64,000 nucleotides of DNA, from the NCBI GenBank assembly GCA_041655765.1, contig JBBAEU010000009.1:47689-111688 (forward strand). The letters run 5' to 3'. The first letter of the stretch is position 1. Each line of letters begins with the position of its first letter. The notes beneath the pieces were generated by a model. That model did no database searches, was not told where the DNA came from, and saw nothing but the letters and a program-made list of their open reading frames with translations. Positions 54,557-62,602 of the stretch are shown here, in pieces. The position numbers were made by a program, and so were the translations under genes. Origin of the DNA: Brumimicrobium sp041655765 (GTDB lineage: Bacteria > Bacteroidota > Bacteroidia > Flavobacteriales_D > Crocinitomicaceae).

Positions 54557-55270
54557 ATGACAAAGCTAAGCGTAAATATCAATAAAGTTGCTACAATTCG
54601 CAACGCTAGAGGCGGAAACATTCCAAATGTTGTAGAATTTGCCATTAATTGCGAGAAATTTGGGGCTGATGGAATTACTATTCATCCTCGTCCTGATGAA
54701 AGACATATTACGACACAAGATGTTTATGACTTAAAAAAAGTTGTTTCAACAGAATTTAACATTGAAGGAAATCCAGATGATAGATTTTTAAAACTTATTG
54801 AAGATACGCGTCCAGAACAAGCAACATTGGTGCCTGATGACCCTCATGTTTTGACTTCAAACGCTGGCTGGGATACTGTGAAACATAAGGATTTCTTAAC
54901 TGATGTATGTAAACATTTTTCTTCTTTGGGAGTTAGGACTTCAATCTTTGTTGATACAGATTTAAAAAACATTGAGGGTGCAAAAGTTATTGGAACAGAT
55001 CGAATCGAACTTTATACAGAACCTTATGCGACTCATTATTTTACCGACAAGAATAGGGCAGTGGCTGATTATGTTAAAGCTGCCCAGCTTGCAAAAGAAT
55101 TAGGATTGGGATTGAATGCTGGACATGATTTAAGTTTAGAGAACTTAGGTTTCTTCAAAAAATCAATTTCCCATCTTGAAGAAGTTAGCATTGGTCACGC
55201 TTTAATATCTGATGCATTATATTTGGGGTTAGAAGAAACGATTAGGAGATACAAGGAGGAATTGAGATAG
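54557..55270 (+). CDS. pdxJ: Pyridoxine 5'-phosphate synthase
   Basis: A 237-residue TIM-barrel enzyme that makes pyridoxine 5'-phosphate from deoxyxylulose phosphate and 3-amino-2-oxopropyl phosphate. Hallmarks are S-V-N-I-N-K-V-A-T-I-R-N-A-R-G-G, H-P-R-P-D-E-R-H-I and the late G-L-N-A-G-H-D-L and I-G-H-A-L-I-S-D-A-L segments. It is a single gene beside the divergent CBS/nadK unit. Confidence 0.97.
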   Translation: MTKLSVNINKVATIRNARGGNIPNVVEFAINCEKFGADGITIHPRPDERHITTQDVYDLKKVVSTEFNIEGNPDDRFLKLIEDTRPEQATLVPDDPHVLTSNAGWDTVKHKDFLTDVCKHFSSLGVRTSIFVDTDLKNIEGAKVIGTDRIELYTEPYATHYFTDKNRAVADYVKAAQLAKELGLGLNAGHDLSLENLGFFKKSISHLEEVSIGHALISDALYLGLEETIRRYKEELR

Positions 55271-55480
55271 AGAATTTGCATAGTGTCAAAAATGTTGCCA
55301 TTGGAGATGTTTTTAAGAAAACCTATTTCTGAAAAAAAGAACATTTAAGATGGTTTAAAACGAAAATAAATGAGTAGATTTAGAGTGTAAATTTAAAATA
55401 ACAATACTCGTACAATATATTATAAAGTCTTTGTATTTTAGAAGCACAAAGAATATCGTGATAGATTAATCATTTAATGA

Positions 55481-56242
55481 ATGAAATTAAATTATAAAAA
55501 ATACGGCGAAGGGAAACCGTTTATCATCTTACATGGATTATTCGGTTCATCAGACAATTGGCATTCCCATGCTAAAAAATTAGGACAATATTTTGAGGTT
55601 TATGCTATCGACCAAAGAAATCACGGAGATTCTGGATGGAGCGATGAGTTTAATTATGAAGTGATGGCGGAAGATTTGGAAGAGTTTGTTCAAGAACATA
55701 ATCTTTCGGATTTCATTCTTCTTGGTCATTCATTGGGAGGAAAAACAGCGATGCGATATGCACAACTTTATCCTGATAGAATTGAAAAATTAATCAGCGT
55801 AGATATGGGAGTTAAAGAAAATGAACCTTCTCATGATGAAATTATTGCAGGTTTGGAGTCTATTGATATAGAAAAGATAACCTCTCGAAGAGAGGCAGAC
55901 GAGCAACTTGCTAAATATGTTGCCAGCAGAACTGTCCGTCAATTTCTTTTAAAAAGTTTGTATCGAGATAAGCAAAAATCGTTTGCTTGGAAGATTAATA
56001 TTCCTGTTTTAGCCAGAAGATACACAGAAATTCTAAAAGGATTGCCCAAAGAAGAAGTGATGATTGATACTTTATTTATAAACGGAGAAAAATCAGGTTA
56101 TCTCATTGAGGACGATAAAAACGAAATTAGGAGTATTTTTCCGTTGGCAAGTTTTCACACCGTAGAAGGTGCTGGACATTGGGTGCACGCTGAAAAGCCT
56201 GAAGAGTTTATTGAAGAAGTATTAAAATTTTCTTTGTTGTAA
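55481..56242 (+). CDS. Alpha/beta hydrolase (YbfF-like esterase)
   Basis: A 253-residue alpha/beta-fold hydrolase. The oxyanion region is I-L-H-G-L-F-G-S-S-D-N-W-H, the nucleophile elbow L-G-H-S-L-G-G near residues 86-92 and the catalytic His in G-A-G-H-W-V-H-A-E-K-P. It probably cleaves short acyl esters or thioesters. It is located after pdxJ, but a 210-bp gap with no terminator or other clear signal separates them. Its stop is 2 bp from the convergent lipoprotein gene. Confidence 0.87.
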   Translation: MKLNYKKYGEGKPFIILHGLFGSSDNWHSHAKKLGQYFEVYAIDQRNHGDSGWSDEFNYEVMAEDLEEFVQEHNLSDFILLGHSLGGKTAMRYAQLYPDRIEKLISVDMGVKENEPSHDEIIAGLESIDIEKITSRREADEQLAKYVASRTVRQFLLKSLYRDKQKSFAWKINIPVLARRYTEILKGLPKEEVMIDTLFINGEKSGYLIEDDKNEIRSIFPLASFHTVEGAGHWVHAEKPEEFIEEVLKFSLL

Positions 56243-56244
56243 AG

Positions 56245-56487
56245 CTAATAACACTCATCAGTTCTTTCTAAAACTTTAACCAGTTTCGACGATTGGTTTT
56301 TGTATTTTTCTTTGATGGAGTCCATTTTCTCGATACATTCTCCTCTTTTGTCAGTATCATACCTAGATTCACTGATACAATTACAGAAATCATCCATCAA
56401 AGCATCTAATTCTGGGTCTTCACATCCTGATAATGAAAATCCAAGAGTAAAAACACCAATTGTTATGAAAAGTCTATTAAACCTCAT
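56245..56487 (-). CDS. Small Cys-containing lipoprotein
   Basis: The ATG at 56487 is preferred to a TTG at 56496. The 80-residue protein has a lipoprotein signal with lipobox L-S-G-C and then a charged mature part with three further Cys in D-F-C-N-C and G-E-C. The family is not recognised. It begins 6 bp after sufE, so it is probably the third gene of a sufS-sufE-lipoprotein unit; a role in Fe-S metabolism cannot be claimed from position alone. Confidence 0.6.
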   Translation of the reverse strand: MRFNRLFITIGVFTLGFSLSGCEDPELDALMDDFCNCISESRYDTDKRGECIEKMDSIKEKYKNQSSKLVKVLERTDECY

Positions 56488-56492
56488 TGTTC

Positions 56493-56909
56493 TCAATCTT
56501 TTAATCCTTTGATTGCATACATTTTAATGCTTTTCACCATACCAAGAAGTCCATTTGACCGAGTTGGAGAAAGATGTTCTTGCAACCCAATTTCTTGAAT
56601 AAAGTTAAAATCATACTTTGCAATTTCTTCTGGTTTCTCTCCATTTATAGGACGAATAAGCAAGGCAATCAATCCTTTTGTAATAATTGCATCTGAATCA
56701 GCAGTAAAATACATTAATCCATCTTTTTTTTCTGCATTCAACCAAACTTGTGATTGACAGCCTTTGATAATGTTTTTTTCAATTTTTAGAGAGGGGTCAA
56801 TCAACGGCAAGTCTTTACCTAATTCAATGATATATTCATATTTTTCAAGCCAATCTTGGTAAATTGAAAACTCATCAATGATTTCCTGTTCTTTTTCTTC
56901 GATTGTCAT
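56493..56909 (-). CDS. sufE: SufE family sulfur acceptor
   Basis: A 138-residue protein. The sulfur-accepting Cys51 is in I-I-K-G-C-Q-S-Q-V-W-L, the family's strictly conserved loop. SufE takes the persulfide from SufS and passes it on to the Suf scaffold. It follows sufS after 3 bp, which supports the pair. Confidence 0.93.
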   Translation of the reverse strand: MTIEEKEQEIIDEFSIYQDWLEKYEYIIELGKDLPLIDPSLKIEKNIIKGCQSQVWLNAEKKDGLMYFTADSDAIITKGLIALLIRPINGEKPEEIAKYDFNFIQEIGLQEHLSPTRSNGLLGMVKSIKMYAIKGLKD

Positions 56910-56912
56910 TTT

Positions 56913-58127
56913 TTATCCTTTTAGCATTGGTAAAACTCTATTCAATGCATTTATAAATGTGTCAACTTCTTCTTTTGTATTGTATAATGCAAACGATGCT
57001 CGGATTGTGCCCGGAATGCAAAATTGGTCCATAATGGGTTGTGCACAATGGTGACCTGTTCTAACAGCAATGCCCATTTTATCTAGAAGTACCCCCACAT
57101 CGTATGGATGCACTCCTTCAATTAAAAAGGAAACTACACTTGTTTTGTTTTTGGCTGTTCCATACAACTTTAATCCTTCTATTTGACTTAGTTTTTCGGT
57201 AGCATATGCTAATAGTTCATGCTCATATTTTTCAACTTCAGTCATGTTTAAAGTTTCTAAGAACTTAAATGCTTCTCCCAGCCCGATTCCTCCTGCAATA
57301 TGTGGTGTTCCAGCTTCAAATTTGTGAGGGAGTTCATTATATATTGTTTTTTCTAAGGTTACTTCCTTAATCATATCTCCTCCGCCTTGATAAGGTGGCA
57401 TCTGGTTAAGGATGTCTTCTTTTCCATAAAGTACTCCAATTCCTGTTGGTCCAAATAATTTATGACCAGAAAAAGCATAAAAATCACAATCAAGCTCTTG
57501 CACATTTACTTTTAGGTGTTGAATGCTTTGTGCGCCATCAATCAAAACTTTTGAGCCAACTTTATGTGCTTCATCTATGATGAACTTAACATCGTTTATT
57601 GTTCCTAAGGCATTGGAAACATGGGATACAGAAACCAATTTCGTTTTTGGAGTAAGGAGTTTTAAATATTCATCTAAAACCAACTCTCCTTTTTCGTTCA
57701 TAGGAATTATCTTCAACAGACAGTTTTTTCTTTCGCAAAGCATTTGCCACGGAACAATGTTCGAATGATGCTCCATTTCAGAAATGATTATTTCATCATT
57801 TGGATTTAGTAATTCTCCGAAGGAAAAAGCTACTAAATTAATACTGTCCGTTGTGCCTCGTGTGAAAATTATTTCGTGGCTTTCTTTAGCACCTAAATAT
57901 TTTTGAATTGTTGTTCTTGCTTCTTCATAACTAGAAGTTGCATTTTGGCTTAATGTATGAACCCCACGATGAATGTTTGCATTTTCATTGGCATAGTAAT
58001 CTGCCATCCTTCGTAACACCCGTTTTGGTTTTTGAGTTGTTGCTCCGTTGTCAAAATATATGAGAGGCTTTCCATTAACTTCAACTTCCAAGTTTGGAAA
58101 TTGTGAACGAATCGCTTGAATATCCAT
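56913..58127 (-). CDS. sufS: Cysteine desulfurase SufS
   Basis: A 404-residue PLP enzyme from the ATG at 58127; the frame extends 10 codons upstream without need. Lys223 (S-G-H-K-L-F-G-P-T-G) binds PLP and Cys361 (R-T-G-H-H-C-A-Q-P) forms the persulfide, marking the group II SufS class. It frees sulfur from cysteine for Fe-S clusters. It is co-transcribed with sufE. The sufBCD genes usual in this operon are not adjacent here. Confidence 0.95.
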   Translation of the reverse strand: MDIQAIRSQFPNLEVEVNGKPLIYFDNGATTQKPKRVLRRMADYYANENANIHRGVHTLSQNATSSYEEARTTIQKYLGAKESHEIIFTRGTTDSINLVAFSFGELLNPNDEIIISEMEHHSNIVPWQMLCERKNCLLKIIPMNEKGELVLDEYLKLLTPKTKLVSVSHVSNALGTINDVKFIIDEAHKVGSKVLIDGAQSIQHLKVNVQELDCDFYAFSGHKLFGPTGIGVLYGKEDILNQMPPYQGGGDMIKEVTLEKTIYNELPHKFEAGTPHIAGGIGLGEAFKFLETLNMTEVEKYEHELLAYATEKLSQIEGLKLYGTAKNKTSVVSFLIEGVHPYDVGVLLDKMGIAVRTGHHCAQPIMDQFCIPGTIRASFALYNTKEEVDTFINALNRVLPMLKG

Positions 58128-58154
58128 AGTTAGTTTTACTTTATTACAATAACA

Positions 58155-58187
58155 CAAATTTAAGGAGTATGTTTAGAACAATCACAA
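58155..58187 (-). promoter_or_regulatory. Candidate sufS promoter
   Basis: On the minus strand TTG (58185-58187), 22 nt, then TAAATTTG (58155-58162) fit the Bacteroidota pattern, ending 28 bp before the sufS ATG. Confidence 0.45.
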
Positions 58188-58300
58188 TTTTTAAGATATA
58201 ATTCTTAAGGCTCATAGTCATTAATTATGATTAATAATGGAAAAATCAGTAAAATTTTTTATTTTTTTTATCATTTTAATCTGTTTGATATAATATTTAT

Positions 58301-58308
58301 TATATTTG
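58301..58308 (+). promoter_or_regulatory. Promoter -7 element of the acidic lipoprotein gene
   Basis: TATATTTG matches TAnnTTTG, 34 bp before the ATG at 58343. A TTTG at 58284-58287 is only 13 nt upstream, shorter than usual. Confidence 0.35.
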
Positions 58309-58342
58309 TGTGCGATTATTGTTAACTAAAAATTTAAAATTT

Positions 58343-58606
58343 ATGAAAAGAGTATTTTTATTCGCATCTGCAATAGCAATGAGTTTTGCATTTGCAGCAT
58401 GTTCAGGAGCTGAAGTTGCTGATGAAGCAGTAGAAGTTGTTGAAGAAGCTACTGAAGTAGTTGAAGAAGAAGCAACAACAATTGGTGACGCTATCGATGA
58501 AACAATCGAAGAAGCTACTGACACGATTGAAGAAGCTGCAGATGAAGCTATTGAAGAAGCAGAAGAAGCTGTTGAAGAAGCAGAAGAAGCTGTTGAAGGA
58601 TTATAA
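58343..58606 (+). CDS. Small extremely acidic lipoprotein with Glu/Ala repeats
   Basis: The ATG at 58343 gives an 87-residue lipoprotein; the longer frame starts at GTG 58310 and is less likely. The signal ends F-A-A-C, so Cys19 (counted from 58343) is lipidated. The remaining 68 residues are nearly all Glu, Ala, Val, Asp, Thr and Ile in short E-E-A and E-A-V repeats, predicted as one amphipathic helix with a very low pI. No basic residue follows the lipidated Cys. Function unknown; a spacer or cation-binding lipoprotein is possible. It ends in a strong terminator. Confidence 0.8.
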   Translation: MKRVFLFASAIAMSFAFAACSGAEVADEAVEVVEEATEVVEEEATTIGDAIDETIEEATDTIEEAADEAIEEAEEAVEEAEEAVEGL

Positions 58607-58629
58607 TCAATCTTTCTAAAGTTAATTTG

Positions 58630-58662
58630 AAAAAGAGTTTTTAAAAGAAACTCTTTTTTTTT
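58630..58662 (+). terminator. Strong intrinsic terminator
   Basis: Left arm 58630-58640 and right arm 58648-58658 (aaaaagagttt / aaactcttttt) around a 7-nt loop, continuing as a T-run. It lies 23 bp after the acidic lipoprotein stop. Confidence 0.88.
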
Positions 58663-58719
58663 GTTTAAGTTTTTATGCAAATTATCTTTTTTTAATGGTA
58701 TATTTTTGAATAATTTCGT

Positions 58720-58727
58720 TATCTTTG
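58720..58727 (+). promoter_or_regulatory. Promoter -7 element before the membrane protein gene
   Basis: TATCTTTG matches TAnnTTTG and ends 10 bp before the ATG at 58738, implying a very short leader. No fitting -33 element is seen. Confidence 0.35.
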
Positions 58728-58737
58728 AACAAAAAAA

Positions 58738-59178
58738 ATGAACGCACTGATTGCATCCCATTCTGGTCTGAGATATATTGTACTTTTAACATTAATTATT
58801 GCAGTTGTAAACGCAGTAGCCAACTTAAAATCAGGTAAATACACAAAGAAAGACAAGTTAATTAATTTAATTGCCCTCATTACGGTGCATTTACAATTAT
58901 TACTTGGTTTAATTGTCTATTTTTTAAGTCAAAAAGTCCAATTCAATAGCGGTACAATGAAGAACGAAATAATTCGATTTTTCACCATGGAACACGCATT
59001 GATGATGATAATTGCGATCATTCTGGTTACTGTTGGAAGGCGAAAAGCAGAAAAGCAGGAAGATTTAAAAAAACGACATAAGACAATTCTTGTTTATTAC
59101 TTAATCGCTCTCCTTTTAATTGTTGTTGCAATTCCTTGGCCTTTCATGCGTCCATCGCTTGGAGCTGGATATTTCTAA
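58738..59178 (+). CDS. Four-helix membrane protein with conserved-looking histidines
   Basis: A 146-residue inner-membrane protein with four predicted helices. Histidines lie at the start (S-H-S-G-L-R-Y), in helix 2 (T-V-H-L-Q-L) and in helix 3 (M-E-H-A-L-M-M). This layout resembles small cytochrome b-type or DUF-type membrane proteins of Bacteroidota. Heme binding is possible but not shown. hflX follows after 14 bp, so the two may be co-transcribed. A TATCTTTG site ends 10 bp before its ATG. Confidence 0.65.
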   Translation: MNALIASHSGLRYIVLLTLIIAVVNAVANLKSGKYTKKDKLINLIALITVHLQLLLGLIVYFLSQKVQFNSGTMKNEIIRFFTMEHALMMIIAIILVTVGRRKAEKQEDLKKRHKTILVYYLIALLLIVVAIPWPFMRPSLGAGYF

Positions 59179-59192
59179 CCGATTAATACTCA

Positions 59193-60407
59193 ATGGAAGT
59201 AGGAAAATTAACAGAAGGTTTTGAAGGAGAAAAAGCTATATTGATTGGTATCATCACAAGTGATTTAACTGAAGCAGAAGCCCTCGAACATATTGATGAA
59301 CTAGAGTTCCTAGCACAAACAGCAGGTGCAAAAACCTACAAAAAATTCCTGCAAAAACTCCATGTCCCAGATAATAAAACCTTTTTAGGTAGTGGGAAAA
59401 TGAAAGAAATCAAAGAGTATATCAAAGAAAATAATATTGATTTGGCCATTTTTGATGATGATTTAAGTCCTTCTCAACTTAGAAATATTGAACAACTTTT
59501 TGAGATTAAAATATTAGACAGGAGTAATTTAATCTTAGACATCTTTGCATCTAGGGCACAAACCGCTCATGCGCGAACACAAGTCGAATTGGCGCAATAT
59601 CAATACCTTTTGCCACGATTGACAAGAATGTGGACTCACCTTGAACGACAAAAAGGGGGAATTGGGATGCGTGGACCAGGTGAACGCCAAATTGAAACCG
59701 ATAGAAGGATTATCAAAGATAAAATTTCAAGATTAAAAGATAAACTCAAGGAAATTGATAAGCAAAAAGCCGTTCAAAGAGGAAACAGAGGGCAATTGGT
59801 TCGTGTTGCCCTTGTTGGATATACCAACGTTGGTAAAAGTACAATCATGAATGCTCTAAGTAAATCTGAAGTGTTTGCCGAAGACAAACTTTTTGCAACC
59901 CTTGACACGACTGTTAGAAAAGTGGTTATTAAAAATTTACCGTTTCTTCTATCCGACACAGTAGGATTTATCAGAAAACTCCCTACACAACTGATAGAAT
60001 CGTTTAAATCAACCCTCGATGAGGTACGAGAAGCTGATATTTTAATACATGTTTTAGACATTTCTCATCCAAACTTTGAAGACCAATATAATGTGGTTAA
60101 TCAAACTTTATCAGAAATTGATGATACAGAAAAACCAACGATTTTAGTTTTTAATAAAATTGATGCATACAAGTATATCCCGCAAGATGAGAATGATTTA
60201 TCTCCTAAATCTCCAGAAAACTATACTTTGGAAGAGTTAAAAAAACAATGGATGGCGAAGATTAATAAAGGACGTTGTGTTTTTATATCTGCTGAAAACA
60301 AAACCAATCTTGACGAGCTGAAAGAGGTGATTTATGAAGAAGTAAAGAAGGTTTTTGAGACAAGATATCCATACAATGATTATCTGTATCAAGAATATAC
60401 TGATTAG
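59193..60407 (+). CDS. hflX: GTPase HflX
   Basis: A 404-residue ribosome-associated GTPase. The N-terminal HflX domain has the R-T-Q-V-E-L-A-Q-Y-Q-Y-L-L-P-R-L-T-R motif and G-x-G-M-R-G-P-G-E-R-Q-I-E-T. The G domain has G-Y-T-N-V-G-K-S-T and D-T-V-G-F. HflX splits 70S ribosomes under stress. The stop overlaps the convergent MlaF-like gene by 4 bp. Confidence 0.96.
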   Translation: MEVGKLTEGFEGEKAILIGIITSDLTEAEALEHIDELEFLAQTAGAKTYKKFLQKLHVPDNKTFLGSGKMKEIKEYIKENNIDLAIFDDDLSPSQLRNIEQLFEIKILDRSNLILDIFASRAQTAHARTQVELAQYQYLLPRLTRMWTHLERQKGGIGMRGPGERQIETDRRIIKDKISRLKDKLKEIDKQKAVQRGNRGQLVRVALVGYTNVGKSTIMNALSKSEVFAEDKLFATLDTTVRKVVIKNLPFLLSDTVGFIRKLPTQLIESFKSTLDEVREADILIHVLDISHPNFEDQYNVVNQTLSEIDDTEKPTILVFNKIDAYKYIPQDENDLSPKSPENYTLEELKKQWMAKINKGRCVFISAENKTNLDELKEVIYEEVKKVFETRYPYNDYLYQEYTD

Positions 60408-61159
60408 CCCAACTTTCCTTTAAGACCTTTCATAAATTTCGAAGCATAAACGAAATCTATTATTTCTGGATTGTCTGTTTTTATAATTTCCTCTTTTGAA
60501 CCCTGCCACCAATTTCTTCCTTGATGAATAAAAATAATGTGATCACCTATTTCAATTACACTGTTCATATCATGCGTGATTACAACTGTTGTCATGTTGT
60601 ATTCGTAGGTAATTTCTCGAATTAAATTGTCAATTACAATAGATGTTCCTGGGTCTAACCCTGAATTTGGTTCATCACAAAACAAGTACTTAGGATTCAT
60701 GGAGATTGCACGCGCAATTCCTACACGTTTTTTCATTCCTCCACTTAATTCTGAGGGCATTAAATTATTTTTTCCCGAAAGATTAACCCTTTCCAAGCAG
60801 AAGTTTACTCTATCTTGCATTTCTTTCTTAGACATTTTTGTAAACATCTTTAAAGGAAACATGATATTTCCCTCTACAGACATTGAATCGAAAAGTGCAG
60901 AACCTTGAAAAAGCATCCCAATTTCTTTTCTGATTTCTTTTCTTTCCTTTCTGTTCATTTTTGAGAAATTCCGTCCATCGTACAAAACTTCTCCAGCGTC
61001 AGGCTCCATCAACCCAACAATACATTTTGTTAAAACCGTTTTTCCTTGACCCGATTGACCAATAATAAGATTTACTCTACCTTCTTCAAACTGCGATGTA
61101 AAGTCAAAAAGGACTTGATTATCCCCAAAAGATTTATTGATTCCTTTTACCTCTATCAT
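60404..61159 (-). CDS. MlaF-type ABC transporter ATPase
   Basis: A 251-residue ABC ATPase. Walker A is G-Q-S-G-Q-G-K-T, the signature L-S-G-G-M-K-K-R-V-G-I-A-R-A and Walker B Y-L-F-C-D-E-P. The signature L-S-G-G-M and the tie to an MlaE-type permease point to retrograde phospholipid (or related lipid) transport across the envelope. Walker A has Gln and Thr where G-x-S-G-S-G-K-S is common. It follows the permease gene with a 1-base overlap. The MlaD substrate-binding gene is not adjacent. Confidence 0.9.
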   Translation of the reverse strand: MIEVKGINKSFGDNQVLFDFTSQFEEGRVNLIIGQSGQGKTVLTKCIVGLMEPDAGEVLYDGRNFSKMNRKERKEIRKEIGMLFQGSALFDSMSVEGNIMFPLKMFTKMSKKEMQDRVNFCLERVNLSGKNNLMPSELSGGMKKRVGIARAISMNPKYLFCDEPNSGLDPGTSIVIDNLIREITYEYNMTTVVITHDMNSVIEIGDHIIFIHQGRNWWQGSKEEIIKTDNPEIIDFVYASKFMKGLKGKLG

Positions 61160-61899
61160 TAAATTAGAATAAGCTGAGTTAAAATTAAATTGGCGATAAG
61201 AATAATTACGCTACTCCACACCACGGCTTGTGTTGACGACTTTCCGACTTCCAGTGCGCCACCCCTTGTATTATATCCGAAGTAGGCAGAAACAGAAGTT
61301 ATGATAAAAGCAAAAACAACTGTTTTTTGTAATGCGTATGTTACATCAGATACTTTGAAAAATGCTCGAATACCGTAAACATACTCTTCCAAAGATGCCA
61401 GTCCAGTCATTGTAATGGAAAAATATCCACCGAGGAGTGCCAATACCATCGAGAAGATAATTAAAAAGGGAAAGAACATCATAGCAGCAACTACTTTTGG
61501 TAAAATCAAAAATGAGGCAGAGTTCACACCCATTATTTCAAGTGCATCAATTTGTTCCGTTACACGCATGGTTCCAATTTCGGAAGCAATGTTAGAGCCT
61601 ACTTTTCCTGCTAAAATCAAGGAAATAATTGTAGGAGAAAACTCTAAGATAGTTGTCGAACGTGTAATGTATCCAATTGTATATTTTGGCAATAACGGGC
61701 TATCCATGTTAGAAGCAACTTGCAATGAAATAACTGCTCCCATAAAAACAGAGAGTATAAACACGATTGCCATAGAATTCAGTCCAATAACAACCAGTTC
61801 ATCAATCGTTCGCACGTAATACACTTTAAAACGTTCGGGTCTTGAAAAGACTCTACGAATCATCTCAACATATTTTCCTATACTTGAAATATAATTCAT
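61159..61899 (-). CDS. MlaE-type ABC transporter permease
   Basis: A 246-residue membrane protein with five to six helices and the MlaE family core (V-A-G-K-V-G-S-N-I-A-S-E-I-G-T-M-R-V-T-E-Q-I split over residues 115-140, and the D-A-L-E-x-M-G motif). It pairs with the ATPase downstream. Together they probably move lipids between the outer and inner membranes, as in MlaFE. The N-terminus is slightly shorter than in E. coli MlaE. Confidence 0.9.
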   Translation of the reverse strand: MNYISSIGKYVEMIRRVFSRPERFKVYYVRTIDELVVIGLNSMAIVFILSVFMGAVISLQVASNMDSPLLPKYTIGYITRSTTILEFSPTIISLILAGKVGSNIASEIGTMRVTEQIDALEIMGVNSASFLILPKVVAAMMFFPFLIIFSMVLALLGGYFSITMTGLASLEEYVYGIRAFFKVSDVTYALQKTVVFAFIITSVSAYFGYNTRGGALEVGKSSTQAVVWSSVIILIANLILTQLILI

Positions 61900-61968
61900 A
61901 CAATATGCTAAAATAATAGCTTATTCTGTATTTATGATAATTATTCCATAAAATTTCTTTATAAAGAA

Positions 61969-61998
61969 AAAAAACACGCCCATTCGAGCGTGTTTTTT
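61969..61998. terminator. Intrinsic terminator of the chimeric T9SS gene
   Basis: Arms at 61969-61979 and 61988-61998 (aaaaaacacgc / gcgtgtttttt) pair perfectly around an 8-nt loop. It lies 26 bp after the stop of the 62024 frame on the minus strand and is able to work both ways. Confidence 0.85.
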
Positions 61999-62023
61999 GT
62001 TTGTACTATAAAATGAAACAACC

Positions 62024-62464
62024 TTATCTTTCTTCTACAACCAACTTTCTGTCTGCTTTCATTTGACCGTTGTTGTATATGTTGATGATATAAATTCCCT
62101 GACCCAATTGGCGTGTGTCAATCACTTGTTCGCCTTTGTTGTTAGATAATGAACCGTTTAACAACTCTCTACCACTCAAGTCAACAACGCTCCAGCGAGC
62201 ATCTTTTAACTCATCGTAAATTTCCCATTGGATGCTGGTGTAATCATCAGCAGGGTTTGGATAAAGTTTAACATTGTACAAAATCTCGTTGATTTCTTCT
62301 TTGTTGTTTTTTTGGATGGTCAATGATCTTGTGTTTCCTTGTGGAATATATGCTAAATCTTTTTCATAGCAGATATCGTAGAAGAAACACAAAATATTTT
62401 GTGCATATCCATTGCGTTTCATTACATCAATTGTGTATCTTTGTTCTAAGGTTAAATGACTCAT
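62024..62464 (-). pseudogene. Chimeric frame: IS30-type transposase start fused to a T9SS sorting domain
   Basis: The frame from the ATG at 62464 is intact but chimeric. Residues 1-22 (M-S-H-L-T-L-E-Q-R-Y-T-I then V-M-K-R-N-G-Y-A-Q) match the conserved N-terminal HTH start of Bacteroidota IS30-family transposases. From residue 23 the sequence switches to the end of a secreted protein, with C-F-F-Y-D-I-C-Y then a T9SS sorting domain (Y-P-N-P to L-V-V-E-E-R). No signal peptide exists, so the product could not be exported by Sec. It is most likely a relic of an IS insertion and deletion in a large T9SS gene, but an expressed cytosolic product cannot be excluded. Confidence 0.75.
62388..62403. 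repeat. 16-bp perfect palindrome at the IS30/T9SS fusion point
   Basis: CACAAAATATTTTGTG at 62388-62403 is its own reverse complement and straddles the codons where transposase-like sequence gives way to T9SS-type sequence. Confidence 0.85.
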
Positions 62465-62580
62465 ATTTTGCAACTTTTGGTCGAGGACACAAAGTAAAGG
62501 AAATTTATCCGTTTCGAGCGAAGGGACATTTTTTTGTCCTTTCGTTTGAAAAAAATTAATTTATGCCCTCAAAAAGTTGC
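62396..62580 (-). mobile_element. IS30-type insertion sequence remnant (left end)
   Basis: The remnant consists of the first 23 transposase codons (62396-62464) and the upstream leader. The leader ends in a candidate terminal inverted repeat GCAACTTTT/AAAAGTTGC (62572-62580, with a second copy at 62470-62478). It also has a 9-bp hairpin around 62520-62545 (gaagggaca / tgtcctttc). Everything downstream of codon 23, including the catalytic DDE part, is missing. Confidence 0.6.
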
Positions 62581-62602
62581 ATTTATTAGTTGAATTCAAG
62601 AA

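Noticed and set aside
55271..55480. Hidden gene or RNA in the 210-bp gap between pdxJ and the esterase gene
   Set aside because: No open frame, stable stem or tRNA-like fold was found; it seems to be plain AT-rich spacer with a promoter at most.
58300..58761. A minus-strand frame rich in Ser and Ala
   Set aside because: It is the mirror of the Glu/Ala codons of the acidic lipoprotein on the plus strand and overlaps it fully.
62323..62559. A 78-codon plus-strand frame over the IS30/T9SS chimera
   Set aside because: No family likeness and it covers the antisense of a frame with clear protein similarity.
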